This document shows positions 1 through 6,877 of a stretch of DNA of 20,000 bases, one piece after another. A program made the translations under genes and the position numbers. The notes beneath the pieces are model-generated. The model had not been told where the DNA came from. It ran no database searches and worked only from the letters and a program-made list of their open reading frames with translations. The stretch is taken from assembly GCA_903959715.1 (NCBI GenBank), contig CAJBXX010000047.1, forward strand, positions 1 through 20,000. The letters are read 5' to 3'. Numbering within the stretch: the stretch's first letter is position 1; each line of letters begins with the position of its first letter. This DNA comes from an uncultured Alphaproteobacteria bacterium. GTDB lineage: Bacteria > Pseudomonadota > Alphaproteobacteria > Rickettsiales > UBA1997.

Positions 1-1
1 A

Positions 2-253
2 AAAATCAATGGCAAATTTATCAAAGATTTAAAGGTTAAAATTCTTTTCAAAAAAGATGCTGAAAACGCCGTTAAAAAATCTCCTGAAGAAGATAAGTCA
101 TTGAATAATTCAGAAGAGCAAAATAAAAATACGGAGCAAAATAAAAATGAAGAAACAGCTCAACCAGAGGTTCAAGAGCAAGAAAGTGCAAAAGAGCCAG
201 AGTCAATACAACAACCAGAGCAACCAGAACAGCCAGAGCAACAAAAGCTTTAA
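2..253 (+). CDS. 3' end of an unrecognised gene with a Glu/Gln/Pro-rich tail (partial)
   Basis: An open frame runs in from the left edge and stops with TAA at 251-253, giving the last 83 residues of a protein whose start is outside the window. The first ~25 residues look like ordinary folded sequence (KINGKFIKDLKVKILF). The rest is low complexity, rich in E, Q, N, K and P, and ends in a QPE-QPE-QPE tripeptide repeat before QQKL. The tail is probably disordered. I do not recognise the family: too little of the folded part is present. The last 107 nt are shared, in another frame, with the start of the downstream methyltransferase ORF. Same strand and overlap suggest co-transcription with rlmB and nadK. 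Confidence 0.7.
   Translation, partial: KINGKFIKDLKVKILFKKDAENAVKKSPEEDKSLNNSEEQNKNTEQNKNEETAQPEVQEQESAKEPESIQQPEQPEQPEQQKL
116..148 (+). repeat. Two direct copies of a 15-nt unit
   Basis: GAGCAAAATAAAAAT occurs at 116-130 and again at 134-148, an 18-nt period (six codons in the upstream gene, encoding EQNKNT and then EQNKNE). The second copy is preceded by G, which creates a GGAG at 133-136, and it ends in the A and T of the ATG at 147. The repeat unit therefore carries the apparent ribosome site and start of the rlmB-like ORF. Confidence 0.8.
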
Positions 254-1049
254 GACTGACAATAAATCTTCTTTTGAGCAAAATTACAGCGAAAAAGACT
301 TTATTTGGATCGGCGGAAAGAACCCTTGTTTTCTGGCTCTCAAGAATCAAAAAAGAAAAATCTTCGAGATTATTACTAATAAAAATAATCTCGAAGATTT
401 AAAATCTTTTTTCGATAAAAATTCTCTTCAACATTTAGAAAAAATCGTTAGAGTTCATGAGAATGTTTTTTTCCAAAATATTTTCCACAAAGATTTTGTC
501 CATCAAGGAATTGCTATTAGAGCCTCAAAAATTGAGTTTAAAACGCAATTCGATTTACTTGAAGAGTTAAATTTAATTGAAGATAAAAATCATCTCCCTG
601 ACGTCTTAATCCTTGATCAAATTACCGATCCACAAAATGTTGGTGCCATAATTCGTAGTGCGGTCGCTTTTAATTTTAAGAAAATAGTTTTTTGCGAATT
701 TAATTCCGCCAAAGAAACGGCTTCTTTGGTTAAGGCTTCGGCGGGAAATATTGATTTCGCTGAAATTTTTGTGGCGACAAACATTAATAATTTGATCGAA
801 AAACTAAAAAAAATTGGCTATTGGTGTATCGGTTTGGCGGGCGAGGGCGTTGAAAATGAGAAAAAAATTGCAGAATATAAAAATATTGTTTTAGTGGTCG
901 GTTCCGAAGGTGCGGGCATGCGTAATTTGGTTAAAAAAAATTGCGATTTATTGGTTAGAATTAACACTAATAAAGAGGTTGAAAGCCTTAATGTATCTGT
1001 AGCCACGGCTATCGCCCTTAACGAAATTTATCGAAATAAAAATGTTTAA
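147..1049 (+). CDS. rlmB: SpoU/TrmH-family rRNA 2'-O-methyltransferase (RlmB-like)
   Basis: A 300-residue SPOUT-class methyltransferase, expected to transfer a methyl group from S-adenosylmethionine to a ribose 2'-OH in RNA. All three SpoU motifs are present: DPQNVGAIIRSA (161-172), VVGSEGAGMRNLVKK (250-264), and SLNVSVATAIALNEI (280-294), which form the trefoil-knot cofactor site. Residues ~52-140 fit the L30e-like substrate-binding domain (FIWIGGKNPCFLALKN). Residues 1-50 are a Q/N/S/K-rich extension that overlaps the upstream gene by 107 nt. No later ATG lies before the conserved domain, and GGAG at 133-136, 10 nt before the ATG, supports this start; GTG at 186 is an alternative. The family is sure. 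The exact target (23S G2251 as in E. coli RlmB, or another site) is not. Confidence 0.88.
   Translation: MKKQLNQRFKSKKVQKSQSQYNNQSNQNSQSNKSFKTDNKSSFEQNYSEKDFIWIGGKNPCFLALKNQKRKIFEIITNKNNLEDLKSFFDKNSLQHLEKIVRVHENVFFQNIFHKDFVHQGIAIRASKIEFKTQFDLLEELNLIEDKNHLPDVLILDQITDPQNVGAIIRSAVAFNFKKIVFCEFNSAKETASLVKASAGNIDFAEIFVATNINNLIEKLKKIGYWCIGLAGEGVENEKKIAEYKNIVLVVGSEGAGMRNLVKKNCDLLVRINTNKEVESLNVSVATAIALNEIYRNKNV
212..247 (+). repeat. Imperfect 9-nt tandem repeat, four units
   Basis: Units CAACCAGAG, CAACCAGAA, CAGCCAGAG and CAACAAAAG follow one another without gaps. In the upstream gene they read QPE-QPE-QPE-QQK. In the overlapping methyltransferase frame they read as an N/Q/S-rich stretch. Because the period is a multiple of three, gain or loss of units would keep both frames open. 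Confidence 0.75.
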
Positions 1050-1830
1050 AAATATTTGCATAATTGCCGCTAAAAATAATGATTTAGCTTATCAAAAAAA
1101 AGATTTTTTGATTAAAAAATATGGCTTTCAAGATTTAACATTTGATCATAAAAATATTGATGATTTTGATTTGATCATCGCCATTGGTGGCGACGGTTTG
1201 ATGCTTCATTTGCTTCACGAAATTAAAAATTTTGCCACACCGATTTATGGAATTAATTGCGGAACAGTGGGATTTTTAATGAATTCTTTTTGTGAAAATG
1301 ATTTGATAGAAACCATTAATAAATCGGAAATTTCGGCTTTAAATCCACTCAAAATGATTGCGACCGACGTCAATAATATCAAGAATTCGCACATTGCAAT
1401 CAACGAAGTTGCGCTTTTAAGGCAAATTAATCAAGCGAGTAAAATTCAAATTGAAATTAATGGCAAAGAAAGACTTTCTTCTTTAATGGCGGATGGGATT
1501 TTGGTTTCAACTTCGGCTGGAAGCACGGCTTATAACCTTTCGGCGGGTGGTCCCATAATTCCATTTGGAGCAAAAATTTTAGCCTTAACGCCAATTAGTC
1601 CATTTCGTCCAAGAAAATGGAACGGCGCTTTGCTTCCATCAAATTCAAAAATTAAATTTAAAGTTTTAGATCACAAAGAGCGCCCCGTCAGTGCTACAGC
1701 GGATTCAAGAGAGGTTAGAAATGTTGTTGAAGTTGAAATTTTTGAAGATTTATCGATCGAATTTAAAATATTATTTGATTCAAATCATTCACTTGAAGAA
1801 CGCATAATTCGTGAACAATTCGGTGATTAA
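1042..1830 (+). CDS. nadK: NAD kinase
   Basis: Phosphorylates NAD+ to NADP+ with ATP (or polyphosphate), the only route to NADP. The 262-residue length is usual for the bacterial enzyme. Signatures: IAIGGDGLMLHLLH with the GGDG motif at 49-52, GINCGTVGFL (70-79) closing the nucleotide site, INEVALLR (120-127) with the conserved Asn-Glu pair, and the segment from DGILVSTSAGSTAY to SAGGPI (151-172). The start overlaps the end of the methyltransferase by 8 nt (AAAAATGTTTAA), so translation is probably coupled. There is no visible Shine-Dalgarno site. It ends 19 nt before the convergent pilin-like gene. Confidence 0.95.
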   Translation: MFKNICIIAAKNNDLAYQKKDFLIKKYGFQDLTFDHKNIDDFDLIIAIGGDGLMLHLLHEIKNFATPIYGINCGTVGFLMNSFCENDLIETINKSEISALNPLKMIATDVNNIKNSHIAINEVALLRQINQASKIQIEINGKERLSSLMADGILVSTSAGSTAYNLSAGGPIIPFGAKILALTPISPFRPRKWNGALLPSNSKIKFKVLDHKERPVSATADSREVRNVVEVEIFEDLSIEFKILFDSNHSLEERIIREQFGD

Positions 1831-1849
1831 TTTGCACAAATAAATTATT

Positions 1850-2821
1850 TTATTCTAAACGAATTGACCATTTTTGTGATAAATATTGCATTATATTTTT
1901 TGCTTCAAAATTGGTGATAGCTCTGTTAAAAACTATCGCCTCTGAAATCAGCCCATGAAAATTAGTTGCAGAAGCTTTTCTGCAAGCAAAAACTCCTAGA
2001 GTAAATTCACAAGTTCCAATTAATGTTTTGGAAAAAGTGCCACTGCTTGCGGTTAAAGAATTATTATACAATGTCACTTTAGAATTTGATGCGTCAGAGG
2101 CTTCAATTATCATTATGCTGGCATTGGCAACCGATTCGCGTTTAACAATATTTGCTCCCCAACTGTTATAATATCCCCAAAAACCTAGGTTATTTGAAGG
2201 ATTGAAAATAATTGAACCGCTGAGATTGCAATTTGAGTTACAAGTTAAAGAGTAAGTGCTTCCTTGCGATATTAGATGTTGAGGCCAAATTGTACTGCTA
2301 ACGGTATTGTTATAAACACTTTTTTTAATCGGCTTCCAAACCACTATCATAGTGTAATCAGGTTTGTTTTTGATAATTGGTGGCGGTGAGGGATTGGTAA
2401 CCTCATTATTGGAAAGATATTGTAAATTATCTTGATCAAAATTAATTGCCGGCAAGCCATTGATACCATCTTCAATATATGTTGGAGTGCTTTCTGTGTT
2501 GCTATTGCGACCGATATTAATTTTATCAATAGTGGTTGGATTGATATCGAACCAAGTTTTTATTTTACCATTATTGTCGCAAGTTTTTGTGGTTCCGTAA
2601 CATTCCAAATTTTCAATTTTAGAAGTTTCGAGCCATAAAGAAAGTTCTGGCATCATAGCGAGAGGTGATTTTTTGGTAACATCGTTGGCGAGAGCTATTT
2701 TAGCATCTTTGTGAAGATCGATTCCGGTGGTTATGCCAGCGATTAAAACTGCAATAATTAGAACAGTAATCGAGATTTCTATTAAGGAGAAACCCTTATT
2801 TGGTTTTAATTTTTGTGGCAT
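1850..2821 (-). CDS. Large prepilin-like protein with LamG-like C-terminal domain (paralog 1)
   Basis: 323 residues from the ATG at 2821. The N-terminus is a class III prepilin signal: a short basic leader ending KPNKG, predicted cleavage between G10 and F11, then FSLIEIS with Glu at mature position 5 and a ~22-residue hydrophobic helix. It should sit in the inner membrane and enter a type IV pilus or type II secretion pseudopilus. The long C-terminal part resembles LamG/concanavalin-like domains: SLWLETS, DGINGLPAINF, YTMIVVWK, and a closing SEAIVFNRAI...NIMQYLSQKWSIRLE. Five cysteines (C74, C81, two in TCNSNCN, C281 and C290 region) may form disulfides. It is a clear paralog of 9873-10841. 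An upstream in-frame ATG at 2872 lies inside tRNA-Ile and is rejected. At over 300 residues it is about twice a normal major pilin, so a minor or tip pilin is likelier. Ligand unknown. Confidence 0.82.
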   Translation of the reverse strand: MPQKLKPNKGFSLIEISITVLIIAVLIAGITTGIDLHKDAKIALANDVTKKSPLAMMPELSLWLETSKIENLECYGTTKTCDNNGKIKTWFDINPTTIDKINIGRNSNTESTPTYIEDGINGLPAINFDQDNLQYLSNNEVTNPSPPPIIKNKPDYTMIVVWKPIKKSVYNNTVSSTIWPQHLISQGSTYSLTCNSNCNLSGSIIFNPSNNLGFWGYYNSWGANIVKRESVANASIMIIEASDASNSKVTLYNNSLTASSGTFSKTLIGTCEFTLGVFACRKASATNFHGLISEAIVFNRAITNFEAKNIMQYLSQKWSIRLE

Positions 2822-2845
2822 TAAATTAACCAATTTTTGTTTTAA

Positions 2846-2922
2846 TGGTGGGTCTGGGTGGACTTGAACCACCGACCTCGCACTTATCAGGCGCGCACTC
2901 TAACCAACTGAGCTACAGACCC
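2846..2922 (-). tRNA. tRNA-Ile (anticodon GAU)
   Basis: The reverse strand folds as a full cloverleaf: acceptor GGGTCTG/CAGACCC, D-arm with AGCTCAGTTGGTTAGAG, anticodon stem CGCGC/GTGCG around loop CTGATAA (anticodon GAT), and T-arm GGTTCAAGTCC. Discriminator A and the 3' CCA are encoded (2846-2849). In most bacteria this tRNA sits between 16S and 23S genes; here it stands alone, with a pilin-like gene 24 nt downstream and metF divergent on the other side. Confidence 0.97.
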
Positions 2923-2944
2923 ATTTTTTAAAAATGAGTCATGA

Positions 2945-2973
2945 AAATTATTTTGTAATTTGGTAAATGTCAA
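2945..2973 (-). promoter_or_regulatory. Probable promoter of tRNA-Ile
   Basis: On the minus strand a perfect -35 TTGACA (2973-2968) is followed after 17 nt by TAATTT (2950-2945), a weak -10. Transcription would start near 2938, about 15 nt before the tRNA. The -35 is half of a 10-bp palindrome, GTCAATTGAC (2969-2978), whose other half gives TTGACT facing metF. No terminator separates the tRNA from the pilin-like gene, so read-through into that gene is possible. Confidence 0.5.
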
Positions 2974-3035
2974 TTGACTAATCAAAAAAAATGTAAATTA
3001 TTTTATAAAAGTTAAAAAAAATTTTATAAAAATTT

Positions 3036-3947
3036 ATGAAATCATTCGCCAATAATCTTGAAGAAGTAGTTTTAAACCAACGAGAATTAAATATTTCTTT
3101 CGAGTTTTTTCCGCCAAAAAATGATGAGATGGAAATGAAATTGTGGGAATCAATTTCGCGTTTAAAATATTTAAAACCAAATTTTGTTTCGGTAACTTAT
3201 GGAGCCGGCGGTTCCACTCGCGAAAGAACTCACCACACCATCGAAAAAATAATAAAAGAAACCGATTTAAAGCCGGCTTCGCACCTTACTTGCGTAGGTG
3301 CTTCGAAAGAAGAAATCGATAAAATTTTACGCAATTATTGGCAAATTGGTGTAAAACATATTGTGGCTTTGAGAGGCGATATGCCTGCGTCAAGCTCAAA
3401 TTATCAACTTCATCCAAATGGTTACAAATATGCCAATGAATTGGTCGAAGGAATAAAAAAATTATCCCAAGAAAATATTAATTTTGAAATTTCGGTGGCG
3501 GGTTATCCCGAAAAACATCCCGAAGCACAATCGATGCAACAAGATATCGATAATTTAAAACGCAAAATTGATGCCGGAGCCAATCGCATTATTACGCAAT
3601 TTTTTTTTGATTCCGATGTTTTTTTTCGTTTTGTTGATTTATGTCATAAAAATAAAATTTATGTACCGATTGTGCCGGGAATCCTTCCGGTGACTAATGT
3701 TAAGCAGGCAAAACATTTTGCCAAAATGTGTGGTGCCAAAATTCCAAAATGGATGGAAAATGTGTTTGAAGGTTTGGATGAAAATCAAGAAACACGGCAT
3801 TTGGTAGCGGGAATTGTGGCGACAGAATTATGTAGAATTTTGCATAATTGGGGCGTTGATGATTTTCATTTTTATACTTTAAATCGAAGCGATTTAACTT
3901 TGGCAATTTGTCATTTACTCGGCATTAAAAATGCTGTTGCGAGTTAA
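3036..3947 (+). CDS. metF: 5,10-methylenetetrahydrofolate reductase
   Basis: A flavoprotein TIM barrel that reduces 5,10-methylene-THF to 5-methyl-THF, the methyl donor for methionine synthesis. 303 residues, normal for bacterial MetF. Visible signatures: SFEFFPPK (21-28) with the catalytic Glu at 23, VTYGAGGSTRERT (53-65), HLTCVGAS (83-90), ALRGD (111-115), AGYPEKHPEA (155-164), ITQFFFD (186-192), PGILP (214-218), and the closing FHFYTLNR (287-294). It stands alone, divergent from tRNA-Ile and 118 nt before infA. Two long T runs (3600-3608 and around 3619-3626) lie inside it without breaking the frame. No methionine synthase gene is in the window, so its pathway partner must be elsewhere. 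Confidence 0.95.
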   Translation: MKSFANNLEEVVLNQRELNISFEFFPPKNDEMEMKLWESISRLKYLKPNFVSVTYGAGGSTRERTHHTIEKIIKETDLKPASHLTCVGASKEEIDKILRNYWQIGVKHIVALRGDMPASSSNYQLHPNGYKYANELVEGIKKLSQENINFEISVAGYPEKHPEAQSMQQDIDNLKRKIDAGANRIITQFFFDSDVFFRFVDLCHKNKIYVPIVPGILPVTNVKQAKHFAKMCGAKIPKWMENVFEGLDENQETRHLVAGIVATELCRILHNWGVDDFHFYTLNRSDLTLAICHLLGIKNAVAS

Positions 3948-4009
3948 TTAATGCTGAATTTTTATTTAAAAACTTGCAATTCAATTTTTTTAATGTTAAG
4001 ACTTAAAAA

Positions 4010-4024
4010 GGTTTTTTTAAAACC
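4010..4024 (+). other. Weak A/T hairpin between metF and infA
   Basis: GGTTTT (4010-4015) pairs with AAAACC (4019-4024) over a 3-nt T loop, 63 nt after the metF stop. It is followed by AAATTTT rather than a clean T run. It may slow or end transcription after metF, but the six-pair stem is too weak to call a terminator. Confidence 0.25.
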
Positions 4025-4065
4025 AAATTTTCATCAAAATATAAATTATTTTTCTAACAAATATC

Positions 4066-4284
4066 ATGTCTAAAGAAGATTTATTAACAATGAATGGGGT
4101 TGTTATTGAGGTGTTGCCAAATACAATTTTTAAAGTTGAATTGGAAAATAATCATATCATAATTGCTCACGCTTCAGGCAAAATTCGTAAAAATAAAATT
4201 CGTATTTTGAAAGGTGATAAAGTTGAGGTCGAGATGACCACATATGATCTCACCAAGGGTCGAATTATCAGACGCAATGTTTAA
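4066..4284 (+). CDS. infA: Translation initiation factor IF-1
   Basis: 72 residues, the standard length for IF-1, a one-domain OB-fold protein that binds the 30S A-site and helps IF-2 and IF-3 set the initiator tRNA. Typical sequence is present throughout: [18 protein letters not shown] at the start, [25 protein letters not shown] in the middle, and [21 protein letters not shown] at the end. A TATAAA at 4040-4045 could be the -10 of its promoter, but no clear -35 precedes it. Nine nucleotides separate it from topA, so the two are very likely one transcript. Confidence 0.96.
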   Translation: MSKEDLLTMNGVVIEVLPNTIFKVELENNHIIIAHASGKIRKNKIRILKGDKVEVEMTTYDLTKGRIIRRNV

Positions 4285-4293
4285 TTTTTTTAA

Positions 4294-6783
4294 ATGAAAA
4301 ACCTTCTAATTGTTGAATCGCCAGCTAAAGCCAAAACAATTGGCAAATATTTAGGCAAAGATTATCATGTCGTGGCATCTTTTGGTCATATTCGTGATTT
4401 ACCAAGTAAAGATGGTTCGGTTGAGCCAAATAATGATTTTGCCATGAATTATCAAATTTCAGCAAAATCTACCAAGCATGTCAAAGATATGGTTGATAAG
4501 GCCAAAGATTGTCAAAAAATTATTTTAGCACCAGATCCTGACCGCGAAGGTGAATCAATCGCTTGGCATATTCTCGAAGTTTTAAAAATCAAAAAAGCCA
4601 TAAAATCTTCAACTAAAGTTGAGAGAGTTGTTTTTAATGCCATCACCAAAAATTCAGTTTTAGAAGCGATAAAAAAACCGCGAGAAATTGATATGAATTT
4701 AGTTGATGCTCAACAAGCTAGACGGGCTTTAGATTATCTAGTTGGCTTTACTTTGTCGCCAGTTTTATGGCGTAAATTGCCTGGAAGTCGTTCAGCAGGA
4801 AGGGTTCAATCGGTTGCGTTGCGACTAATCTGTGATCGCGAAGAAGAAATTGAGCAATTTAAAAGTGAAGAATATTGGGATATAAAAATCAATTTGCAAA
4901 AAGAAAATAATCAACAATTTAAAGCGACAATTTTTGAAGTCGAAGGTAAAAAACTTGAAAAATTTTCGATCAATAATGCGCAAAGAGCTAATGAAATAAA
5001 AGAAAATCTTGATCAAAAAAAATATCGAGTTTTATCAATTGTTAAAAAGCAAGCGAAACGCCGTTCTTATCCGCCATTTACGACATCTTCTTTGCAACAA
5101 GAATCTGCAAGAAAATTAGGTTTTTCGGTGAGCAAAACCATGATGATTGCACAAAAACTTTACGAAGGTTTTGAAATAAATGGCAACTCACAAGGCTTGA
5201 TTACCTATATGAGAACAGATTCAATCGATGTCGCACCCGAAGCAATTGTTTCGGTAAGAAATGCTATTAAAAATTTATATGGCGAAAAATATTTGCCAGA
5301 AAATCCTAATATTTTTAAAAGCAAAGTGAAGAACGCCCAAGAGGCTCACGAGGCAATTCGTCCCGCTGATTTTTCTCTTGAACCAGAAAAAATCAGACAC
5401 TCTTTGGATAATGATCAATTCGCTCTTTATAGTTTGATTTGGAAAAGAATGGTTGCCTCGCAAATGAGTGATGCAATTTTTGATCAAGTCGTTGTCGAAA
5501 TTATTACAGAGCCGAACTACGCTAAGGCAAAAGCCATTGGATCAACAATTAAATTTGATGGATTTCATAAAGTTTATCGTGAAGATTTAGATGATAATTC
5601 CGAAGATGAAGATGAGACAAAAATTAATTTACCAGAGTTGCAAGAAAAAGAAGTTTTAAATTTAATTGAAACTAATCCTTTGCAACATTTCACTGAGCCA
5701 CCTCCGCGTTATTCCGAAGCCAGTTTGGTAAAAAAAATGGAAGAGTTGGGAATAGGGCGTCCTTCAACTTACGCTACCATAATTTCAGTATTGCAAGATC
5801 GTGGTTATGTCAAACTTGATAAAAAGCGTTTTTTCCCCGAAGAGCGTGGCAGAATTGTCGTTACTTTTTTGAAAGAATTTTTTGCGAAATATGTTGAATT
5901 TGGCTATACCGCAAGCCTAGAAGATGAGCTCGACATTATTTCAAATGGCGAAATGGATTGGAAAATTTTCTTAAAAAAATTCTGGAAAGATTTCAATGGC
6001 AATATCGGCGAAGTAATGGAGAAGCCGTTTCCTGAGGTTTTAGAAGTTTTAAATCAAAAATTTGGCGAACATATTTTTGGTCGCGACGAAAGTGGAAAAT
6101 TAAAAAATACTTGTCCAACTTGTAAAACTGGTCAACTGGGCTTGAGGCTTGGTAAATTTGGCTCCTTCATTGGTTGTTCAAATTATCCCGAATGTAAACA
6201 TACCATGCAGATTTTCGGCGAAGAATCGGCGATGGATGAAAATGGCGAATTAAAACCGCAATTCGAAACGAGAAATTTGGGCAAAGACCCGAAAACTGGT
6301 TACGAAATTTTAGTAAAAATTGGTCCTTATGGTCCTTACTTAGAGCTTGAAGGAAGCGAGATAGAAGATAAAAAAGAAGAAGAAAAAAGTGAAGAAAAAA
6401 ACGATAAAAAATCTACTAAAAAAACGGCAAAAAAAACCACCAAAAAAACTGCAAAAAAAGCTGTTAAAAAACCAAAAAGAATTTCAATTCCTAAAAATAT
6501 TGATCCCGCGACAATTGATATAACAATAGCTCTAAGCCTATTAACATTACCGCGCGAAATTGGTATTCATCCCGAAACTGGTCAAAAAATTGTTGCCAAT
6601 ATTGGGCCCTTCGGACCATATTTATTGCATGATAAAAAATTTACTTCAGTTAAAAAAGATGATGATATTTTGGAAATTGGACTCAACAGAGCGATTGATT
6701 TGATTGCTCAAGCCATTGAAAGAAAGGCTTTGAATCCAAAAGCTTCAAATAGAAAAACTTTTGGTAAAAAAACCAAAAAATAA
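4294..6783 (+). CDS. topA: DNA topoisomerase I (type IA)
   Basis: Relaxes negative supercoils by a single-strand break through a 5'-phosphotyrosine. 829 residues. The Toprim domain holds IVESPAKAKTIGKYL with Glu8 and the metal-binding DPDREGE (81-87). The catalytic tyrosine is Y305 in GLITYMRTDS. The IGRPSTYATII box (487-497) is also present. After the core comes one four-Cys zinc ribbon (C607, C610, C628, C634), then two topoisomerase C-terminal repeats: KIGPYGPYLEL (675-685) and NIGPFGPYLL (769-778). Between them lies a 40-residue E/K then K-rich linker (691-729) with KKTAKKTT-like repeats, resembling a histone H1-type tail; the protein also ends KKTKK. Probably co-transcribed with infA across a 9-nt T-rich gap. 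Confidence 0.96.
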   Translation: MKNLLIVESPAKAKTIGKYLGKDYHVVASFGHIRDLPSKDGSVEPNNDFAMNYQISAKSTKHVKDMVDKAKDCQKIILAPDPDREGESIAWHILEVLKIKKAIKSSTKVERVVFNAITKNSVLEAIKKPREIDMNLVDAQQARRALDYLVGFTLSPVLWRKLPGSRSAGRVQSVALRLICDREEEIEQFKSEEYWDIKINLQKENNQQFKATIFEVEGKKLEKFSINNAQRANEIKENLDQKKYRVLSIVKKQAKRRSYPPFTTSSLQQESARKLGFSVSKTMMIAQKLYEGFEINGNSQGLITYMRTDSIDVAPEAIVSVRNAIKNLYGEKYLPENPNIFKSKVKNAQEAHEAIRPADFSLEPEKIRHSLDNDQFALYSLIWKRMVASQMSDAIFDQVVVEIITEPNYAKAKAIGSTIKFDGFHKVYREDLDDNSEDEDETKINLPELQEKEVLNLIETNPLQHFTEPPPRYSEASLVKKMEELGIGRPSTYATIISVLQDRGYVKLDKKRFFPEERGRIVVTFLKEFFAKYVEFGYTASLEDELDIISNGEMDWKIFLKKFWKDFNGNIGEVMEKPFPEVLEVLNQKFGEHIFGRDESGKLKNTCPTCKTGQLGLRLGKFGSFIGCSNYPECKHTMQIFGEESAMDENGELKPQFETRNLGKDPKTGYEILVKIGPYGPYLELEGSEIEDKKEEEKSEEKNDKKSTKKTAKKTTKKTAKKAVKKPKRISIPKNIDPATIDITIALSLLTLPREIGIHPETGQKIVANIGPFGPYLLHDKKFTSVKKDDDILEIGLNRAIDLIAQAIERKALNPKASNRKTFGKKTKK

Positions 6784-6877
6784 TTTTAATATTTTTGTTG
6801 AGTTTTGTTAAATTTAAGTAATATTTTTTGCAACATTATTTGATGATTTTTTAAAACTAACTAATTTTTTAATCACC

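Noticed and set aside
72..350. 92-codon minus-strand hydrophobic frame
   Set aside because: Reverse complement of the Q/E/K-rich coding region, which reads as Leu/Val/Phe-rich by codon composition; overlaps two better supported genes.
1831..1849. Bidirectional terminator between nadK and the pilin-like gene
   Set aside because: Only a 19-nt A/T-rich gap is present and I find no stable hairpin there.
2822..2872. Longer N-terminus for the minus-strand pilin gene starting at 2872
   Set aside because: The extra 17 codons are mostly the 3' half of tRNA-Ile, and the ATG at 2821 gives a normal short prepilin leader.
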